A stretch of DNA of 64,000 nt from Shinisaurus crocodilurus. Taxonomy: Eukaryota > Chordata > Lepidosauria > Squamata > Shinisauridae. The stretch is from assembly GCA_021292165.1 (NCBI GenBank), contig JAHFWL010000265.1, forward strand, positions 124,001 to 188,000, read 5' to 3'. This document shows positions 12,360-23,951 of the stretch, one piece after another. A program made the translations under genes and the position numbers. Under the pieces are notes generated by a model. That model ran no database searches. It was not told where the DNA came from and was given only the letters and a program-made list of their open reading frames with translations. How positions within the stretch are numbered: position 1 is the first letter of the stretch; each line of letters begins with the position of its first letter.

Positions 12360-12388
12360 CTCTAGACCGAACTGATTACCTTATGTAA

Positions 12389-12650
12389 AGCCATGATGGC
12401 TGGAAGATGGGCACGGTCTGGTCTTTTGTTCTTATCTTGCGTTTCCCGTTTCCTTGTACGGACTCATTGTTACCTGATCTCTACCTGATGCTATTTGGTA
12501 TAAATGGAAGAGTCTCCCTTTCATTTCTTGTTGGCATGCCTGACTGTGCTCAGATAGATGCCGTCCCTGAATTCACTAATAAACTTTCCTCTCCAAGAAC
12601 CTCTCTAAAAACAACAACGCAGGGGATCATTTCCCCACAACACCAGATGT
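12389..12650 (+). repeat. Possible LTR (solo), tentative
   Basis: A TATAAATG box (12499) is followed about 80 bases later by AATAAA (12578-12583), the compact promoter plus poly(A) spacing typical of an LTR. Boundaries and target duplication could not be fixed, and no internal coding region is nearby. Confidence 0.35.
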
Positions 12651-14640
12651 CACTAGTTCACCCACCATGGGCTTCTCTGCATGAGGCATTTATTGTGGGT
12701 TTGTGATTCCTCACTCACTCGTGGTAGTTTGCGGGTGCTTTACACAAGGTCCTCATCCTCCAGGGCCTTTCCTGTGCTTTGCAAGCATTTCTGCGGCTAT
12801 TTTTTTAGAGCGAGGAAAGTGTACTGTTATCTGAAAATGGCCAAATGAACCACAATGAGACCCTCATGTATTTGCGCAATTCTTCTATTCCACAGCGCCA
12901 CCTTGTGTTTGCGCAATGGAACATATAGAAAGGCAGAGAAAGAAAAGCCCCAGGGGGGTGGGAACACATGTAAAGGAGCTGATCTTAATCCCGCAAAGAT
13001 TCCGGAAGCAGAAGCCTCGGGAAAGTGGCGAGGTAAAGGCCCCCTATCACCACGACTGAGCAGATCCAGCCCATGGAACCACGGAGGAGGATCCCTCTGC
13101 CCCACGCACTGCAGATGTGTCAGGACAGGCCGAGACAACTGCCTGCTTGCCCTGAGAGGGCTTTCCGTTTTCCATCGAGCAGCCTGCTTGAGCTTCAATA
13201 TGGAGACTCGGCAAACATGCCAGCGGCAACGGGGGCAAAACAGCTGTGTGTCCCCCTCCCCAGGAGGCCAGAGATGACTATTTATTTGGAGTGTAAAGCT
13301 GCAGCTGTGCAACCGGGGCTTGTACCGACACACATTTTGTGCATGAGAGGCAGCCCTTCCAGCTCAAAGGTACAAAAGGGGCTTGCCACTTGCAGGGTGG
13401 GCCCAGTCGTGGCAGGCCAGCCCTGCAAGCCATCCCTCCGTGGCGGCCCTCTCTTGCCTGGCCTGCTCCTCGTGTCTGCTGTCAAAATGCCTCTGGCGGT
13501 GGGTAGACCAGCCAGAATATAGATGCTGGAGCCTTTTTCAAGCCCTCCCGGCTCTGGCAGCAGCCACATAAGGACGGGATCTCTGCAGCGCCTTCCGCAG
13601 CCTGCCCAAAGCCACACAGTCTAAGGACAGCTGGGACTCATCCATTCCAGAATCCCCACACCCTGAGATGTGACATGATCGTTGTGGGGCTTTCCAATCC
13701 CCCCTCAAATCCCCCCCTACCGCATCCCTGCCAAGCACGCAAATCAGAAACACCTGGCGGGCCTGTTTGCTCCATCGCGCAGAGGCCGGCCGCGCGCCAG
13801 GGGCTCTCGCTGGCTTGTCAGCTCCTCCTCGGTTTCCACAGCGGATGTTCCCTGGCAAGAAAACAGCTTGGCTCCACTCCCAAGTCAGCAGCCGAGACAT
13901 CCGAGCAGGAGTGTTGCACACGCACACACTTCCTCGCACTCGCTGAGGCAGCACACTTGACTGTGGCTGAGAGCACAAGCCGAGCAACGTCGGATGTCTG
14001 CCCCCGCCCTGCCTGCCCCCTCAGAGCCTTGCCAAGTGATTGTGGGGTACCCCCCCCCACACACACACACTCTTTCCCCAGAAACACACATCTCTGACTG
14101 CGGCTGTGAGAGGACTCGGACACCCTTTCTCCAGAAGCAGCAAACTGCAGCCCAGCTGCTGCCTCGCTTGTGACTGGGAGCCGCACCTACTACGAAGCTT
14201 CCTGAACAGAAGGCAACTCTCTAGGCCCGCCGTGTCTATGGCAGAGGGGTTTTTGAGCTCTGTTCCCTGAGCTCCATCGAGCTGGATTGAGCCTGAGGTC
14301 GTCTGCATGCAGGGCAAGCCAGATGTTCTGCTCTGCCCATGATCTGCGGCAGCTCTGCTTCCTTGATGTGGCTGCCTGCGGGTCTCCAGGGCATCTCTTG
14401 GGCGGTGCCCGTCAGGAGCGAGGAAGTCAGAGTGAAGAGGAGAAAACCTTGGCCAGGCTCTCGGGGGTCAGAGCCATCGCAGCCGGGACACACTTGCAGC
14501 CGACTCCAGCCAGCCAGAGAGCGGGAGACGGACCCTGGGCGCTCAGTCAGGATGCCACTGCGCAAGCTCTGGACTGAAGCGCTCCACAAAGTGGTGCGAG
14601 GAAGGCCCCATTTGGCAAAGAGCTTGATGGACCCCCCCCC
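12651..14640. other. Intergenic, no gene seen
   Basis: Moderately GC-rich. A CA-rich stretch lies at 14050-14070. Open frames on both strands overlap and show no domain. Confidence 0.4.
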
Positions 14641-14780
14641 GCCTCCACGACTTGTCCAATCCCTTCTTTACGAGATCCAAGGGTGAGACCACTGACACAT
14701 CTTGTGGCAATGAATTATGCACATTGCATGAAGAAGCACTTTCTTTTCTCTGTCCTGAATCTACCGCCCATCAGTGTTAT
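14641..14780 (+). repeat. Dispersed repeat (TCTTGTGGC...GAAGAAGCACTTTC family)
   Basis: Shares CATCTTGTGGCA and ACTTTCTTTT... with 53600-53690. I know this as a common reptile interspersed repeat but cannot name it safely. Confidence 0.45.
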
Positions 14781-14932
14781 TCAGGAAACCTTTAGAATGT
14801 TTTGACATTATGTTTCATTATGCTATTGTATTAAGTACTGTATTGTATCGGTTTTAAATCTTGTTTTGTGAACTGCCCAGAGAGCTTTGCATTTCTTTGT
14901 ATAGAAATGTAATAAGTAAATAAATCCCCCCA
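14781..14932 (+). repeat. L2-type LINE 3' untranslated end
   Basis: AACTGCCCAGAGAGCTTTGC followed by a GTATAGAAATGTAATAAGTA tail resembles the ends of the other L2-type copies. Confidence 0.6.
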
Positions 14933-14940
14933 ATTCTGGT

Positions 14941-15109
14941 CATAGATTTCATAGATCATAGAGTTGGAAGGGGCCTACAAGGCCATCGAGTCCAACCCCC
15001 TACTCAATGCAGGAAACTAGAGGAGGGGTCTCCCATCCAAGTAATAACCAGGCTTGACCCTGCTTAGCTTTCCACACTCAGACAAGCTGAGCCAGCATAA
15101 GCCACAGGT
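14941..15109 (-). mobile_element. 5S rRNA-headed SINE with CR1 tail, copy 1
   Basis: On the minus strand the head matches 5S rRNA (GGAAAGCTAAGCAGGGTC; box C TACTTGGATGGGAGACC at 15043-15027). It is joined by CCTCCTCTAGTTTCCTGCAT to the CR1 3' end (GGACTCGATGGCCTTGTAGG). Same junction as the copy at 17225-17395. Confidence 0.85.
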
Positions 15110-15159
15110 CCTATGAAGGAGAAATTTCTCTCTCACTCCAGTTTCTCCTCACCATGCAT

Positions 15160-15757
15160 AATTTTATTTATCAAAATATTCTTATACCACTTTTCAGCCA
15201 ATAGGCCCTCAAGGCAGGGTATAATACAAAACGTAAAATCCATTTCAACAACAAACATAAAGGTGGAGCCATAGAAGTCACGGCTGTGGATCCAACAGTT
15301 GATTCCTCACTAACAATCACTGAATGCTGAGCAAAACTTCAAAAAGTCTTCGCTGCCCACCGAAAAGCAAGCCATGGAGGAGCTAGTTTCATCCCCCCCT
15401 GGGAGGGAGTTCCACAATCGGGGTGCGGCCAAAGAAAAGCCCCTGCCATGCATTCCCACCAACCTCGCCTCACTGGGTGGGGGGACATAAAGCACAGCCT
15501 GAGATGAAGATAGTAAAGTACAGAGAAGTATAGGCAGCCCGCTATGGAAGGCGGCAGCCTTTCAGCGACACTGGCCCCAAGCCATCGAGGGCTTTATAGG
15601 TGGACAGAGCCAGCACTTTGAACTGGCTCCAGAAACCAATTGGCAGCCAGTGCAACTGCCGAAAGACCCGCGTAATGTAATCCGAGCAACGTGCACCGAA
15701 CAAGAGTCTGACTGCAGCGGCTAAAGTCTCCGAATACCCTTTAAAGGCACCATCTAT
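15160..15757 (-). mobile_element. L2-type LINE 3' end, decayed
   Basis: Minus-strand frames include DYITRVFRQLHWLPIGFWSQ and GRGFSLAAPRLWNSLPGG, the conserved end of the L2-type ORF2, with stops and an A-rich tail near 15165. Confidence 0.75.
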
Positions 15758-15759
15758 AG

Positions 15760-16079
15760 CAGGGGTCAGCGACATGCAGCCCACGGGCACACGAGGCCCC
15801 TGCCTCCCACTGTGGCCTGCTGCTGCCCCTTGGTGCCCCCCATTTTTCTAAAAAGAAAAAAGGCATCCGTAGTGGTTACGGAGCACTAAAAGGGTTAAAT
15901 GTAACCATTGTATTACTCTGTATCCTATGGAGCAGTTTGCTGCTGAATTTCAGAGGCAAACCAAAAATTTTGACCGGGGGGGGTGTCCTGCAGACTTTAT
16001 AGTGCCCCATGGCCTGTGGCAAGGCCTGGGCGTGGGGGGGGGGCATGGCCCATGAACCTCCAGAAGTTGCCCACCCCTG
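15760..16079. mobile_element. hAT-type element (CAGGGGTCAGC...GCCCACCCCTG)
   Basis: Inverted ends CAGGGGTCAGC and GTTGCCCACCCCTG. Flanks atctatag (15752-15759) and atgtatgg (16080-16087) agree at 6 of 8 bases. No transposase frame remains. Confidence 0.65.
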
Positions 16080-16086
16080 ATGTATG

Positions 16087-16218
16087 GGGTGGGCAACTTG
16101 CAGCCCTCTGGATCTTTTGGCCTACAACTCCCATGATCCCTCAGCATTGGCTACACTGGCTGGGGCTGATGGAACCATAAGCCAAAACATCTGGAGGGCC
16201 ACATGTTGCCCACCCCTC
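16087..16218. mobile_element. hAT-type MITE directly adjoining the previous element
   Basis: Arms GGGTGGGCAACTTGCAGCCC and CACATGTTGCCCACCC are inverted repeats around a TGGCCTACAACTCCCATGAT core. It abuts the target site of the element ending at 16079. Confidence 0.6.
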
Positions 16219-17224
16219 ACCTGTACACCTGTGGTGGGAACCCACACGCCCGGGACACATTGCATATAACTAACAGGCACACTTTGGCCACATTCCGTAT
16301 GACACGGCAGGCAGACTTTTCCATACACAGAAACTAACCTTTAGGCAGGGAACAGAGCCTAACTGGCAGGGCCGGGATTCAGGTTCTCAAATTTTGAATT
16401 TTCAAGAGGACATTCTCAGATTCTCTATCCATACATTTCCCCAAACTTTAATTTTGAATGGTCATGTGTTTAATGTTACCATTACAGTTGCATGGTGGGG
16501 GGGGTGTGTGTGCGCGCGCGCGCGCGTATGCAGGTATACATACTTACCTATTTTACCGTTTGGTGAACCGTTGGTGTAGGAATAATTCTTGGTCATAATA
16601 GCCCCTCTCTGGCTACTTGCCCTTTGTTCTCACTAGCTGAAACCAGGAACAATTCCCCATCTGTCCAGGAAGCCCCTCTTTTTCCTTCCTAATCCTGAAG
16701 TTCAGTCAGTTGCTGATTTTGCAGGAAAAGGGCATGAAGAATTGAGCAAATTAAATTTTGTCTGCAAACAGGTGGGTGTGAAATTGTACTCATGCCTGGA
16801 GTCAACACCAAAGCCTGGGATTGTAGTTCCCAAAGGAAAACTCACTTGGTGTTGCTGCTGGTGGAGTGTGTGTGTGTGTGTTGGGTACAAATCACCGGAC
16901 ATGCTAAAGAATGACTGCTTCCCCCCCCTCCCCTCCACCACCACCCCCGGAAACCAATTTTGAGTAGCAAAATAGCAGATCTGATTAAGGGGAGAGGCAC
17001 AAAAGGAACTCAGGGGAGTGCCAATCTCTCCAGCTAGTGCCTCTCTGCCTAATTCCCAGCTCTCTGGGGCTCCAAGACACACTTTGAAGCTGTCGGGGCC
17101 TGGATCTCAGATCGGCTGGACGTTTGTGACTCCAGCACTGGTGTGGCACAGCAGTGCAGGCCGGGGGATCACTCTTCTGGGCAAGTCTACACTACCTGAC
17201 AACTTGCAGCCCAGGAAATAAGAG
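16219..17224. other. Intergenic, no gene seen
   Basis: Holds a (GT)n(GC)n run at 16506-16527 and a (GT)n run near 16867. The (GC)n run could form Z-DNA. No coding feature. Confidence 0.45.
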
Positions 17225-17395
17225 GCCTGTGGCTCACGCTGGCTCAGCTTGTCTGAGCATGGAACCCTAAGCAGGGTCAGGCCTGGTGATTACTTGGATG
17301 GGAGACCCCCTCCTCTAGTTTCCTGCATTGAGCAGGGAGTTGGACTCGATAGCCTTGTAGGCCCCTTCCAACTCTATGACCTTTGAATCTATGAA
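17225..17395 (+). mobile_element. 5S rRNA-headed SINE with CR1 tail, copy 2
   Basis: Head GCCTGTGGCT... to GGGAGACC resembles 5S rRNA with a deletion near its start, keeping the A-box region (CCTAAGCAGGGTC) and box C (17291-17307). The tail from about 17322 is the CR1 3' end, closing with CTATGA-type repeats. Confidence 0.85.
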
Positions 17396-17639
17396 TAAGA
17401 TGATGGAAGCGCAATCCACCACACAAGCATGTTGCATGTTGCCTCTACGAGCTCCTTCTGCACCTGTGGCAGAACAGGAAGCAAACTGGCACCCCTCAAC
17501 AGGTCCACTTTAAGTAGGACTAACACTGGATACAATCTCACACATCACACTAACCCACCATGGCAATAAGCCACAGTAGGTTGGTTGTTGGCCAAACAAT
17601 CCATGATGCGCCTGACAGACGATCGGGCTCACAGTGGAT

Positions 17640-17935
17640 CGTTCACCCTCTCTCTCCCCTTCCTCCCCGTCAGTCCTCCCACGGGTATCCCAGGCGACAC
17701 AGCAGAAAGACTGACTTGTCTCTCTCTCCTCACCGTAATTGTGAGCCGTTTTTGGCTTGCCGTGGCTTTTTGTCCCTTTACCCTTTTTTTGCAGAGATCA
17801 CAAAGTACGGCTTGGCAGCCAGCTTTCGCCATCCCCATTTTGACAGCCACTGACAGCGCCTTCGAAGTGCCCAAGAGGCACCTTGGAGGGAATGTCAGTG
17901 GTTGGCAAACATTTCTTTAAATTATTTTTGGGTGG
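17640..17935 (+). repeat. Left arm of an inverted repeat pair
   Basis: Shares the order TTTTTGTCCCTTTACCC, TTTTGACAG and TGTCAGTGGTTGGCAAACAT with the reverse complement of 18745-18975. Family not recognised. Confidence 0.7.
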
Positions 17936-18096
17936 TTGTATATGCTGTATATGCCCCAGTCAAAATAACCCTTTTAAAGGGGACCCCGAGTTTCCCCAGA
18001 AAAGGGGGTGGGATGCACTTTTCCTCTTTCCTGAGCAGCTGGAGTCTTGGGGAAAAGTGCAAAATGTGCATTACCTTGAGGACCGTCAGGGCAAAT

Positions 18097-18121
18097 AAAT
18101 AGATAGATAGATAGATAGATA
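18097..18121. repeat. (GATA)n microsatellite
   Basis: About six GATA units at the boundary of the CR1 insert. Confidence 0.9.
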
Positions 18122-18124
18122 GAG

Positions 18125-18455
18125 GATCTTGCTGCAAAGGGGGTGTCACACAGAGGAGGGCAAGGATCTCTTCTCGATCATCCCAGTTTGCAGGACACGG
18201 AATAATGGGCTCAAATTACAGGAACCTAGATTCCACCTAAACATCAGGAAAAATTTCCTGACTGTCAGAGCAATAAGACAATGGAATCAACTACCTAGGG
18301 AGGTGGTGGGCTCTCCCACTCTGGAGGCATTCAAGGTGCAGCTGGACAGCCATCTGTCAGGGATGCTTTGACCTAGATTCCTGCATTGAGCAGGGGGTTG
18401 GACTCGATGGCCTTGTAGGCCCCATCCAACTCTACTTTTCTATGATTCTATGAAA
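18125..18455 (+). mobile_element. CR1 LINE 3' end
   Basis: Frame 18129-18371 carries [20 protein letters not shown] through [10 protein letters not shown], then the CR1 tail ending TTCTATGATTCTATGA. It separates the two arms of the inverted repeat. Confidence 0.88.
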
Positions 18456-18744
18456 TCTCACCACCCCCTTTTCATGAGCAAAGATCACTCTTGGCTTTGG
18501 TTTCCCTTGACAGTTTGCCTTTTGACAGCTGTCAAGAGAAAGCAAAGGGAAGAAAAAGCCTGTTTGGAGTCTCTTTGGGTCAATGTCGAGGGTTGGTAGC
18601 TGCTGCACTCTGCATTGTATCCCCACCCCTGACATTGCCCAATGGAAGGTCCCAATTTCTGCAGTTGCGCAAATGTGGCTAAATTTAAAAAACAAAACAA
18701 AAAAAAAATGAAAATTTTTGTGCAGATTGTGTGTGCTAAAATAA

Positions 18745-18975
18745 TAATTTAAAAAATGTTTGCCAACCACTGACAGACCCTCCAAGCCAAGGTTCTGCTC
18801 AGGCGTTTTAAAGGGGCTGTCCGTGACTGTCAAAACGGGGATTGCAAAAGCCGGCTGTCAAGCTGGACTTTGCAATCTGCGGGGGGAAAGGGTAAAGGGA
18901 CAAAAAACTGTGGTGAGCCGGAAAGAGCTTGTGATTGCAGCTGGGAGGGCAGCAAGCAAGTGCCAGATGCCTCCG
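18745..18975 (-). repeat. Right arm of an inverted repeat pair
   Basis: Inverted counterpart of 17640-17935, roughly three-quarters identical by eye. Confidence 0.7.
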
Positions 18976-20379
18976 AGTGCCGCTTGGCAAGAGCGGCAAG
19001 GGCTCGCTAGCTGATTCCCAGGACCCGGGATGGGGCCGGTCGCCCAGGCGCGGATGACATGACAACCCATCGTGGGTACCACAAGCCCTCGGCCTAGTAG
19101 GACAACCGTTGGGTCGTCAGGGTGGCTTGTTGCCCTCGGACAAGCCACCCCGCGGGGATGGGCCTGGGTTAGCACAACAACATGGCAACCCACTGCGGAT
19201 AACAACCCAAGAGGGGTTGTTGTGTTTGCAAACCCAGTCAGTGATTGCTGCATCGCTCCTCCGTGCTCACAGCCTCCAAGGCGGCTGGCAACAACCTGCA
19301 GCTGAAGCAGTCTTGCCTTCACGCGTGCCCTGCTCCTGGGTTCCTTGGAGGCGTTTGGCTAGACACTGGGAGGAGCGGGTGGCGGACGGACGAGTCCATG
19401 GCGGAGTAACCCGCTGCCCTCCAGATGGTTTGGATTACAGTTCCCAGAAACCTTGACTGTTGATCATGTTGCCTGGGGCTTATAGGAGTTGTAGTCCAGA
19501 ACATCTGAGGGGCACCAGGTTGGCCTCCCCTGGACTAGATGGACCTCTGGTGTGATCCAGCAGAGCCCCACCTCTTAGCTCGATGAAACCTCCATGACCA
19601 GAGGCAGAATACCTCCGAGGACTTGATGCTGGAGACATACTAAGGAGGGGGCAGCGGGGGCGGGCTGCTGCCTCCATGCCTCCTCGATGGTGGGCTTCTG
19701 GTTGGGCCCCCTGGGAGCAGAATGCTGGCCTCGACGGGCATTTTGGTCTGGTCCCGCTTCAGGGCCCTTCTGGCATTCTTGCTCTTATGGGGGACAACAG
19801 ATTGCCAGGCCAGGAGAGCGGTGCCTCCCGCCTGGGGGGGGCTTTTGAGGAGAGCAGCCACGCCAGCTGAGGATGGCGCGCCTCTGGGGGCACTTGGGGC
19901 TTCCGCAGCTGCCAGCTGTGCTCGACAGCAGGAGCGATGCTGATTATCCCCCGGGATCACATTCTGCCGGACGCCTCCTTGGAAGGGACTCCAAACAGGG
20001 GCTGCCTTTTTATTGCACCACAATGCAAAACTCTGAGATGGGCTCATCATGTCCTCTTTTGTGCTGCGAAAGAAAAGCAGAGCCACACCAGCGCGGGGGG
20101 TGGGACGGGACACAGCCGTAGCAGCCACGAGCCGAGCGTGGGCAGGACTTCGCTGCAGGGGCATCTTCCCGTAATCCTGCTTCTTCAAGATGGGGCTAAA
20201 GGAAAGAAGAGGGGGGTGGGGGTGGCGCGCTGGTCAAAATGCGGGGGGAACAAAGCGCACCCTTTGCGTCGGAAGGCTCCGTCCCTCAGTCCCCACCATT
20301 AAGAGCGGATGTCACGGGACAGACCCCGCTGCTACCACTCCGAGCAGGCAAGGCTGGGCTAGACAAGGGGAGGTTAGGG
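18976..20379. other. Intergenic with a hAT-like MITE and a hairpin
   Basis: 19123-19155 contains an inverted pair (GGGTGGCTTGT / ACAAGCCACCC). 19413-19530 resembles a MITE (CTGCCCTCCAGATGGTTTGG with inverted CATCTGAGGGGCACC). Frames on both strands lack domains. Confidence 0.4.
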
Positions 20380-21185
20380 GATGTTGACCTGGTGCTGAAT
20401 GGGGTACATCTACCCCTGAAGGACCAGGTCCGCAGCTTGGGAGTCATTCTAGACTCCCAGCTGTCCATGGAGGCTCAGGTGGCAGCTGTGAGCCGGGCAG
20501 CACTGTATCAACTCCATCTGATACGGCAGCTGTGCCCCTACCTTCCTAATCATCTGCTCCCATCAGTGGTTCATGCCTTGGTCTCCTCTCGCCTAGACTA
20601 CTGTAATGCGCTCTACGTGGGGTTACCCTTGAAGACGGTTCGGAAGCTGCAGCTGGTACAGAACGCGGCGGCTCGCCTGGTTAAAGGCAGCCGCCGGCGG
20701 GATCACATCACGTCAGTGCTGAAGGATTTGCACTGGCTACCAGTTGCTTGCCGAGCCGAATTCAAGGTGTTGGTTTTGACCTTTAAAACCCTATACGGCT
20801 CTGGTCCAGTTTATCTCAAGGAGCGTCTCCAGCAACACCAAGTGGGCCACTCAACAAGATCTGCCACGGATGGCCTTCTCCTTGTCCCTTCAGCCAGAGC
20901 AGCTAGACTGGTGGGGACGAGGAAGAGGGCCTTTTCTGTGGCGGCCCCCGTACTGTGGAACTCTCTCCCGAGTGACCTCCGCCATGCCCCCTCTCTGATG
21001 AGCTTGTGTCGCTCATTAAAAACCTGGTTGTTCAGGCGGGAATATGGGGTGGGTTAAGATTTTAAAATTTTTATATTGTTTTAATGTATTTTATTGCATT
21101 TATGTATTTTATTCTGTGTACATCGCCCAGGGTGGCTGGTTGCCGGCCAGATGGGCGATAAATAAATATTAATAATAAAATAATA
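20380..21185 (+). mobile_element. Young L2-type LINE 3' end
   Basis: Codes without interruption to 21057: [54 protein letters not shown]. The 3' end GGGCGATAAATAAATATTAA follows. Almost identical to the inverted copy at 6868-7516. Confidence 0.9.
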
Positions 21186-23951
21186 AATAAATAGATGGAC
21201 CAGTGACCAGGTACACCAAGGCAGCCCCCCGGCCTCCCCTCGCTTAAAAGGGGCCCCCACAGAAGTCCAGCCACTGGGTCAGCCAATAGTCTCCCAGCAG
21301 CCCCTTCTGGGAGCATTTGGCCAGGCCGAACTGGACCCATCATATAAAACAGTATCTCTAAGACCCATACACGCTAGACACCTCCAAGAGGATGTGGATT
21401 ACAGCCAATGTTGTCCCAAAACTGATTTTGAAAAGAAACCCGTCTGCCTGTCCAGATCAGAGTTCAAGAAGAACTTTTGTCTTTTAGACAAATCTCCATT
21501 ACATTCGCATTAGATGTCCCCCCCTTTCCACCGACACTCCATGCCACCAGCGCTGCTAAGCGGATTAGGCCTGTGATGTGCCGTTCTCTCTGCAAATGGA
21601 CTGTCAAAAGAAACCCTTGTTCAACAGTATTTCCTCTGAAGCCTGTGGCTCCTTCCCTTGCTCCCAGTGTGTGGAGGTGGAGGTGGGCTCCCTCGGCCCC
21701 CTCTCTCTGGCGGCTCCTTTTTTGGCCGCCCCGCCCCTGCCTCCGGATCCCAGTGCTGCAATAAAACCAGGTAGGTGGGCATTAGTGCCTGGTCCAGCAG
21801 CGCTGGAAAAGGCGTGGACAGAAGCACCCGCAACCTTTATCCCAACACTGAACAGTGTAGCCTTTGCTTTCCCCTTTCGGAGGCGCATTGAATCATTACA
21901 GCTGTGGCTGGTTCTGCAGCGAGTCACACAGATGTTGACATTTTCCCTGTGGGCAGGGTTACGACACCTTCCAATGGCCTTTCTTCTCCATTTGTTACTT
22001 CTTTATTATCCAAGAGGGGTTTGTCTTCTCTTCTGAAGAAATTGGCTTGGGATAATGAAGAGAGCCGTGGTTGCCAGGCGCATGATGATCGGGGGCCCTT
22101 TCTCATCCTCCCCAGGACGTGGTCTCCATTGTGGTGGAGCAGCAGGTAGCTGTGGCAGGCAAGGTCACTGCTCCGTCCAGCCCCGGGCTCCCTTTGTGCC
22201 GCCCGCTCTCGCTTGCTGCACATTTGTCCAAAGATGTGAAAGGTCAGGCACATGCCGAGGCGCCATACCTGGGCTTTTGTCTACGGCACAGGCAAGATCT
22301 TACAGAAATAATTTGCTGGAAAGCAGTTGCTTGGAGCGGTGGGGCAGGGGAGAGGGAGGGAACGGAAAGTTGCTTAAGACATCTGCATGGAGAGGGCGTG
22401 GTAGAGAGCAGGGAGCAGAGCTCTTAGGCAGCAAACAGGGCTGTGTTTCCTCCCCATATTTCCCAGATTGCTCAACTCTGGCGGGATCCTGTGTTCTCCA
22501 CATGTGGAAGCAGCCAGGAGTGCTCCCACGACTCTGGGCCTGCACAAATGACATATTTCAGAGGCATGGAAGCACTCATGCCTTTCTCTTGCAGCAGGTA
22601 GAAGGACATTCTTCCTCCCACCCCCCTGTAGGTTCTGCCACAGCCCATCCTGTCCTTGGCTCCAAGTGGCTGGTGCCGCCCATGCCAGATGACAGGTGGC
22701 GCCCCTGATTTGGGCTCCACTTCTGGTTGCTATTGCTGGGAAGAAAAAAAGGACTTTCCTCCCCAGCGATATTTCTCACAGGGCTTAAGTTGTGCTGGAA
22801 ATGTTGCCTCCAGGTAGACTGCTCCTTGAAACAGCACTTACCGTACTTGTGAGTAGACCTGCTCATGAAGAGCTGCTGTGTTGCACAACTTTTCAAGAGG
22901 CAACCCGGTTGGCTGGAGCCCTCCCTTACCTGTGGATCTGCTTCCAAGGGAGGGCAGCTGCCTGCCCGTGCAAAGCAGAAATCTTTCCTCACCATTGGTG
23001 CTTCATGCCTGCCTGCCTGCCTGCCTGCCTCCTTCCTCCCACAAGGCAGTTTAACTGGAGACCGCAGGCCGTGTACAGAAGGGGTAGCACAGGTTGGGGG
23101 GGCAGGTTTGGAGGGAGCCTGAAGGTGAGTGAGTCTGGTTTTCCGTGTGCTTGCTGTGAGGAGGAGGAGGAGGAGGAGGAGGAGGAGGAGGAGGAGGAAG
23201 GGGGGCCATGTGTTTGTGTGCATGTGTGAATACATGATGGACACAGGAAAGGACATTTGCTCCGCTGAGCTGTGGCCCCTCCCAGAGGGCTGGAATGGGT
23301 TCCTAGTTCACGCTTTTTTGTTTGCAGTTCTGCAGTCTCAGTTTGCCATTGGAGTCTATATCAATCTGCACCCCAAACGTCTCTGGAACACCCGGTCTGA
23401 AGCCGCACAGCTCAGACACAAGTCTAGCACCTCAGTAAGAGCTGGGACTGGGTCACACTTCCCGTGGATAGAAATTTCACCTGGGAACCAGATTAATGAC
23501 ATCAGTGCTTTGATACTAAAGGAAACCATGAGTTCCTTTGGTCCCAGCTCATGGATTTCCTTTCTCTTTTGCACCAGAGCCAGGCAGGAAAGCCTGGGTC
23601 ACTCCCTGGGGTGCTTTGTTAAGAGGGGGCCATTCTCCCCTAATTGGGCATACAGGAAACCCTTTTTTAGAGTAGGGACAATAGAGAATGAGGTGGGAAG
23701 TAGCATCCTGATTGGGGTAAGCAAAAGAAAAAAGAAAAAGAAAAAGCCTTGCAGGATGTGTTAAACATCAGGGAAGGCTTTGGAATGATCACTTGTAGCC
23801 ATAAGAGCTCTACTCTTGACTGGGGTTTGCAGTGGTCCAGTGAAATGCCATGTTGCTCCACCTTTCATATCAAAGCGTCACTAAGGAAGGAAGGAGGCTA
23901 TGGCACGGATATATGGCATATTCAGGACCACCATTTCAGTTTGGTACAATG
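21186..23951. other. Intergenic, no gene seen
   Basis: Contains (TGCC)n at 23007-23032 and (GGA)n at 23157-23198. The latter creates poly-Glu, poly-Arg or poly-Leu runs in all frames, so the frames there are artefacts. Confidence 0.45.

Noticed and set aside
15027..15095. A functional 5S rRNA gene
   Set aside because: Only part of 5S is present, it is diverged, and it is fused to a CR1 tail in two places, so it is a SINE.
22576..23256. 226-residue frame with a poly-Leu run
   Set aside because: The Leu run is the reading of a (GGA)n microsatellite in antisense.
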